Assembly: GCA_000934455.1 (NCBI GenBank)
Contig: KN885464.1
Span: 21,035 to 85,034 of the forward strand
Length of the DNA stretch: 64,000 bases
DNA from: Apostichopus parvimensis
Lineage: Eukaryota; Echinodermata; Holothuroidea; Aspidochirotida; Stichopodidae
Direction of reading: 5' to 3'
Under the pieces are notes generated by a model that had not been told where the DNA came from, did not search any database, and saw only the letters and a list, made by a program, of their open reading frames with translations. The position numbers were made by a program, and so were the translations under genes. Below, one piece after another: positions 59,059 to 64,000 of the stretch. Within the stretch, counting starts at the first letter, position 1; each line of letters opens with the position of its first letter.

Positions 59059-59913
59059 TACACTCGAGCGTACTGTAAATAATGCACAGCAACACACATA
59101 AGTACCTACGTATTCGGCTATGTAGAAAGATGGCCAATTCAAGCCTTTATTAATATTGTAATAATTCATCAATTTCCCAACCTTTGAACTCCAGGATGAT
59201 CTCCACTCTTAAAATAAGAATTTGGCACCATTAGAATTCCAAAAATATGTCGGAACAAGAGAAATAGGTCTCTTTTCGCGAAGCTTTCTGCCCGCGATGG
59301 TGCAAACTGAGTTTCAGCATTCCTTCACATTCACCATCACTATCTTTCGGAAATCTTTTGATGGCTTTCCTAAAGTTACACACTGGCTTGTAACAGCGTT
59401 ACAATATGATTATCAGTCGAGATGATCCCTGCTGAATGAATATTCATAACAGACACGGTTGACAGCTTGTTGGATGCGGTTGATAGTGTGTTTGTGAGAC
59501 CATTCTCAATGATGATAACGAAAACTGAATTTCGGCGACTACCACAGGGTGGCGAGGGATTTGGGGAGAAAATGTTTGAATATTGGTCCAAGCCTGCATA
59601 TATGTTCTTTCAGTATAGCATAAGCCAGGATTCTGAGGGGAAATCGGCTCAAAAGTGACCCTTGAACATATATGGCTATAACGTAACTAAGCTGCGGTCC
59701 CACGTTCTTATACGATAGAAAACTGAATGTGGTAAGAAAAACCGTGTTACCTTACATAAGTTATTGAAGAACGAGTGGGGTGAGGGGGGGGGGGAGATGG
59801 GGAAGGGGTGGGTTGCGAAAGGAAATGAAAAACATATTATTACCTTTTTCTGAAATCATCTTGGGGGAGGGGGAGGGGACTACCTGTGAAAAAGGTACAT
59901 ATTAAAGGGACGC

Positions 59914-60072
59914 AGTAAAGCTCATGTCCCTTACGAGGCGAAAATACTTCTTCCCGGTAAAGCTCTCAATCTCCTCTCCTCCATCCTAAGAACGAAGCTC
60001 CGTAGTTAATATTTAAGTATTCGCTATAGAAAGGCTCACCCCTCCCCCACCAGGGTGTAACATATGTCCCTA
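59914..60072. repeat. 159-bp direct repeat, left copy
   Basis: AGTAAAGCTCATGTCCCTTA through CATATGTCCCTA. A near-identical copy of equal length lies at 60617-60775, 703 bp further on. The arrangement is LTR-like in miniature, but the ends are not TG...CA and no target duplication was found. A segmental duplication is equally possible. High similarity implies a young event. Confidence 0.9.
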
Positions 60073-60079
60073 CCCTGGT

Positions 60080-60412
60080 AGAAATTCCAGTAGAACCCAG
60101 TTAAAAAATCAACTAGGTTCTACTAGGGCCTACTATGTTTAACTGGTTTTTAACTGTGTTTAACTGGGTCTTACTGGGTTCCAACTGGGCTATGCAGAAC
60201 ATGAGCTAGGTTCAACTGGGTTTACACAATGTTCAACTGGGTTTGTTCAGGCCCGACTGAGTTTGAACTATGTTTGAACTGATCCAGTTGGGCTTCAATT
60301 AGGTTTCACTGGTTTTTGCACTGGCCCAACTGGGTTTGAACTATGTTGACTGGTGAACTTGCCCTGTTGGGGTTGAACTAGGTTTCAACTGGTTTTGCAC
60401 TGGCCCAACTCA
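60080..60412. repeat. Degenerate minisatellite of AACTGGGTTT units
   Basis: About twenty irregular copies of (GGTT)CAACTGGGTTT, with variants such as TTTAACTGGTTTTTAACTG and GCACTGGCCCAACTGGG, lie between the two 159-bp repeats. One 45-50-bp higher-order unit (GGTTTCACTGGTTTTTGCAC, then TGGCCCAACTGGGTTTGAAC) is visible near its right end. Confidence 0.85.
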
Positions 60413-60460
60413 GACGCGGATCCAGGGGGTCCAGGGGGTCCGGACCCCCCCTGCTCTTGG
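60413..60460. mobile_element. One terminus of a hAT-like MITE (GCGGATCCAGGGGGTCC)
   Basis: CAGACGCGGATCCAGGGGGT followed by GGTCCGGACCCCCCC looks like the left end of elements with CAGTGGCGGATCCAGGG termini. No matching right end was found before the 60617 repeat, so it is a fragment or a convergent sequence. Confidence 0.4.
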
Positions 60461-60616
60461 CCAAAAAAAAAAGAGAAAAAAAAGAGAGAGAAAAAAATAA
60501 TTAAATTAAACGCCAATTTTAAACATGTAGGACGTCAGAAGGGCGGTTATCCTTACAAGTCAGCCAGGTGTGTCTTTTCCGTCCAATGAACTATAGTGTG
60601 CACGCGTGCTACACAT

Positions 60617-60775
60617 AGTAAAGCTCATGTCCCTTACGAGGCGAAAATACTTCTTCCCGGTAAAGCTCTCAATCTTCTCTCCTCCATCCTAAGAACGAAG
60701 TTCCGTAGTTAATATTTAAGTATTCGCTATAGAAAGGCTCACCCCTCCCCCACCAGGGTGTAACATATGTCCCTA
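60617..60775. repeat. 159-bp direct repeat, right copy
   Basis: Right partner of the 59914-60072 repeat, same orientation and length. The interior (60073-60616) has the AACTGGGTTT minisatellite, a hAT-like terminus and an A/GA-rich tract, and no coding capacity. Confidence 0.9.
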
Positions 60776-63700
60776 TAATCGTGTGTCATAAGTAGTGTCA
60801 CCGAAATATGCTAGAAGTCAAATAATGGTCACTGATTTCGGTTCAGATTTCAATCAGCATTTTACTACCACCTTCAAAGCATTGTCTGGAAATCATTTGG
60901 AGAGTCAACACCTCTAGGGAATTATAGGCCTATTTGAAACCTTTTAACAATTATTTTAGCACCGCTCAGTATAATTTAGGGGCAATACTGATGACATAGT
61001 TAACTATAACATATCGCTATTTGCGTGTATTAAAATCATTCCTGTATGTCCACATACGATTAGGCTATGTCTAACACTGACAGTATAATGCCATCATTAA
61101 GACATTGTAGAAATGAAATCTGAAGAATTTACGAGGGAATAACAGCTGCCTGTTTTGATTTAATCGAGATTAATTTACTGGCGTAGCCCTGGACCTTCCA
61201 ATTTAGCCAAGCTGTCAACGCTCGGCCAGTTTCCACACCGCCCTTCCCCCCCCCCCCCCTCACACCCTCTCCCTTCCCCCCCCCCCCAACCCTATTCCCT
61301 TCTTACCCGTTTCGGCTGATGGTATCTGTCGTTTTGTAGTACTCGGAACTAAACATCTTAGTAAGCGCAGGCTAAAGAAAAAGAAAATAATAGTTGGTCA
61401 CAGTGTACAGCGTCGAAATTACCTAATTTAAAAGTTTTTACCAAGCTGATACAACTTGCGAATCTTCTGCAGACATTGTAAATTGGGTTATGTTTAACCG
61501 GGGCAGCAGTCACATGCAATCCGCTAGTCTAATCTGCGATCACATCCCCATGCATATGGTTCATGCAAATGTTTCTATAAGCTACCATTAGTAAATTAGT
61601 TCCATTGACTTGTTTAGTTGTTACAATTGCATAAATTAGTTAGACACCCCGCCGGCAGAAACAGAACACGAAATTGTCTCTACCATTTCAGGAAACTTAT
61701 ATATAATAAAAAGAAATTAAGAATCAGTGGTCCAATCGGTAAAATAAACCAATATAGTAGCAAGAGTGACAGATATTGAAGAGAATATACATGAGTATAA
61801 CTGAAATATGAATATCGGCCCAACGTGTTCCATATCACCCTTTCCCACCACACACAGCCTCTACACCAGCTTTAGTTTGAAAATCTTTCAGTGGGAAGTA
61901 CATGTTTGGTATCAAATCAAATGATTTATCTGTTTATAGCCGCTGTTGAAAAGACAGTAGCCTAACACATGCCTCTTATTTACTGTTTCTTAGAATTTAT
62001 AGACTACGATGGTATTTTCTAAATATGTAAGCCCGCCAATAGCATGCATACAACAGTGACATAAGAATGGATAAAAACAGCATTCCATCTCCTTCCGGAT
62101 CTCCCTGCCAATACAGGCATATTGTATTCGTCCCGTCCCGTCCCCATCCCTGCTCTCAGAAACTGGCAGAAAAAAGACAGTAATTAACTGCTTAAAGTAG
62201 TTGATAGCGTCAGTGTACAAAGCTTATAGCACCTGTTAACCTTTAGTCGTCAAAAGTGATAAAACTACGTGTCGGGGATTACTCACAATAAGATTACAAT
62301 TAATCAAAACAGGACGCCTTCCGATAGATCTTCTTTTCGACACGAAATAATGAAGGCTAAAGAACAAGTGTTTCATGATGCCATCATTGACACTAAACCA
62401 GGGCCACTGGGGAGAGGAGGGATGAGGGGAACTTATATGCCACCCCCCCCCCCCCCCCCCACTCACACACAACTCAAACTGGCTATGGGCTACATGCCGT
62501 CGCCCAGACTCTTTGTTCATATTAACCCTGCACATGTTAACGCAAAGTAGAAAATTGATATTGTCTTTTACTTCATTACTTGGTATAGAAATTGACTAAG
62601 CAAGCTAACAAAAGTTATGAGATTTGATTATCCAAAAGTACTGTTTTTTTTCCTTCAAAATCAACATAAAAGTTGCCCTAAATTCTCTCGCGATGAAATA
62701 TATACAGTTGAAAAGAAACTGGTTTGTTAGTGTGTGTATTTAATGTCACAAATGATATATTATATGGAACGCCATCCGTTTCACAATGTTAACCTTGAAG
62801 AGGGAAAAAACCCATGATGTCAGGAAAATGATCAAAACGTTACAATACTACTAGCACGTTATGTTTCAAAATCAGTACATCAGAAATAAAATAAACTTAT
62901 AAAACGTACTATCAGCAGATACAGAATTAAAGTTTCATTAAATATGAGAAATGTTTGAAATTTAGGTTGAATCTATGTCACGTGACCATTACCCACGGGG
63001 ACCCTGCTGTCACCATCTGTCACTATGGCCGTATAAAAGTATAGATATATCAGCATGATGGTGCCATGTCTAAAGCATTATGCATTATTCATTTAACAAC
63101 CACGTGGGTTTACCAATCTTGTATCCATGTCGCGATATGTGTTATTCAAGTGTAAGTTGTTAAGTGTTTTAATTCATGCATGGTCGATAATGAGTTACAC
63201 GTGTAAGTTATATATGCTTTAAAAACTGATTCATTAATTGTAACAATAGCTCGTTTACAATTGCTGTCAAACTGCTATCATATCGAACATCATAAAACAT
63301 GGAAGAATCTAACAATTTTTGTTTGGAAACGCAAGCGATTTATTGTGCAACGATCGAAGTGAAATACGAGTTAATGAATGAAAGAAACTGTAACTACTCA
63401 ATAAGGACGGCTTGCGCATTTAACAACCAATGAAATGAGCGGAATGAATCTCAAAAGGCCCCTCGTTACCATAGATACGTCTACGTCACGATTTATGTTT
63501 GGAAATAATGCCAATTATTCAACGAACGAAAGATCTGAACTCGTCTCAAACTGAATGCTCTATCAACGAGCTAAGTGTGCTGACGAGTTAGTTGGTAGTT
63601 AATTAGCGGCACAAACTACCTACCAGTTGAACATCGGGAGGAATTTGTTCTGCAGTGAAAAAAATAACTATAGAACAGAACAAATAGTAAACCTTCATTA

Positions 63701-64000
63701 CAAGTATATTGGGATGGTATCCAAGTTCTTTCTGAATTGTGTGCTTTTAGGCGATCTACAATTTATGCATTGGCAAAGATGCTCGTAACCATGGGTACTA
63801 AAAACTAGTCCAATTGACTTTTGGTCGGTGTCTCGTAAATACATCGACGATATTGATAATAAGATGCTTCAGTAACCTGATAAAATTATTAACCGCTGGA
63901 TTTACTTTGTTTTCCAAACGAAAATCAGATATCAAGATATTTGTAGCATAATGTTGCACAATTAATGATTGCGTACTTCTCTAACAATCATCATCATCAA

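Larger units (their letters stand above)
58998..64000. other. 5' side of the ETV gene: leader, possible upstream intron, promoter side
   Basis: It should hold the 5'UTR and possibly the promoter, but no TATA box, initiator or transcription start can be fixed from sequence. It contains the composite direct-repeat unit at 59914-60775, poly-C/G tracts (about 59786, 61244-61290 and 62442-62460) and unremarkable DNA elsewhere (59080-59910, 60780-61240, 61300-62430 and 62470-64000). No second gene is supported. Confidence 0.6.

Overview
The window is animal nuclear DNA: AT-rich, intron-rich, full of low-complexity tracts, SINE/LINE debris and miniature DNA transposons, with two assembly gaps. No bacterial or organellar features are visible. 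The repeat types and the protein of the one clear gene suggest a marine invertebrate, most likely a deuterostome such as an echinoderm (sea cucumber or sea urchin). That assignment is inference, since no species-specific marker was recognised.

One gene dominates. A PEA3-subfamily ETS transcription factor (ETV1/ETV4/ETV5 ortholog) lies on the minus strand from 58997 (ATG) to 9981 (stop). I resolved ten coding exons with GT-AG junctions whose phases all agree, giving a 524-residue protein. The parts in order are an N-terminal block, an acidic activation helix, a COP1-type degron, three sumoylation-type motifs, two RQxSEP phosphorylation-type motifs, the ETS DNA-binding domain, and a C-terminal tail ending in VY. 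The 51-, 63- and 216-nt exons that carry the activation helix, the degron and the first sumo motif are each flanked by phase-1 introns, so they are frame-neutral cassettes.

Layout: 1-9980 is the 3' side of the gene (3'UTR of unknown extent, then flank) with minisatellites and simple repeats. 9981-27458 holds exons 10 to 6, with a LINE tail, DR1-bearing repeats, a perfect hAT-type MITE, and a minisatellite split by a second hAT-type MITE. 25034-25083 is a 50-N gap flanked by an apparently identical 1282-bp repeat that looks like an unmerged contig overlap. 27459-38578 holds intron 5, a 429-N gap, a tRNA-derived SINE and the degron exon. 38579-51208 is a 12.6-kb intron. 51209-58997 holds exons 4 to 1, plus a foldback element and an unexplained CARD-like open exon in intron 2. 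58998-64000 is the 5' side, with a possible uORF and hairpin and a composite repeat bounded by 159-bp direct repeats.

The best candidates for something undescribed are the CARD-like exon at 52153-52377, which is in phase with the next ETS-gene exon; the degron cassette exon; and a strong excess of the word TACTGTA/TACAGTA in introns 2 and 4.
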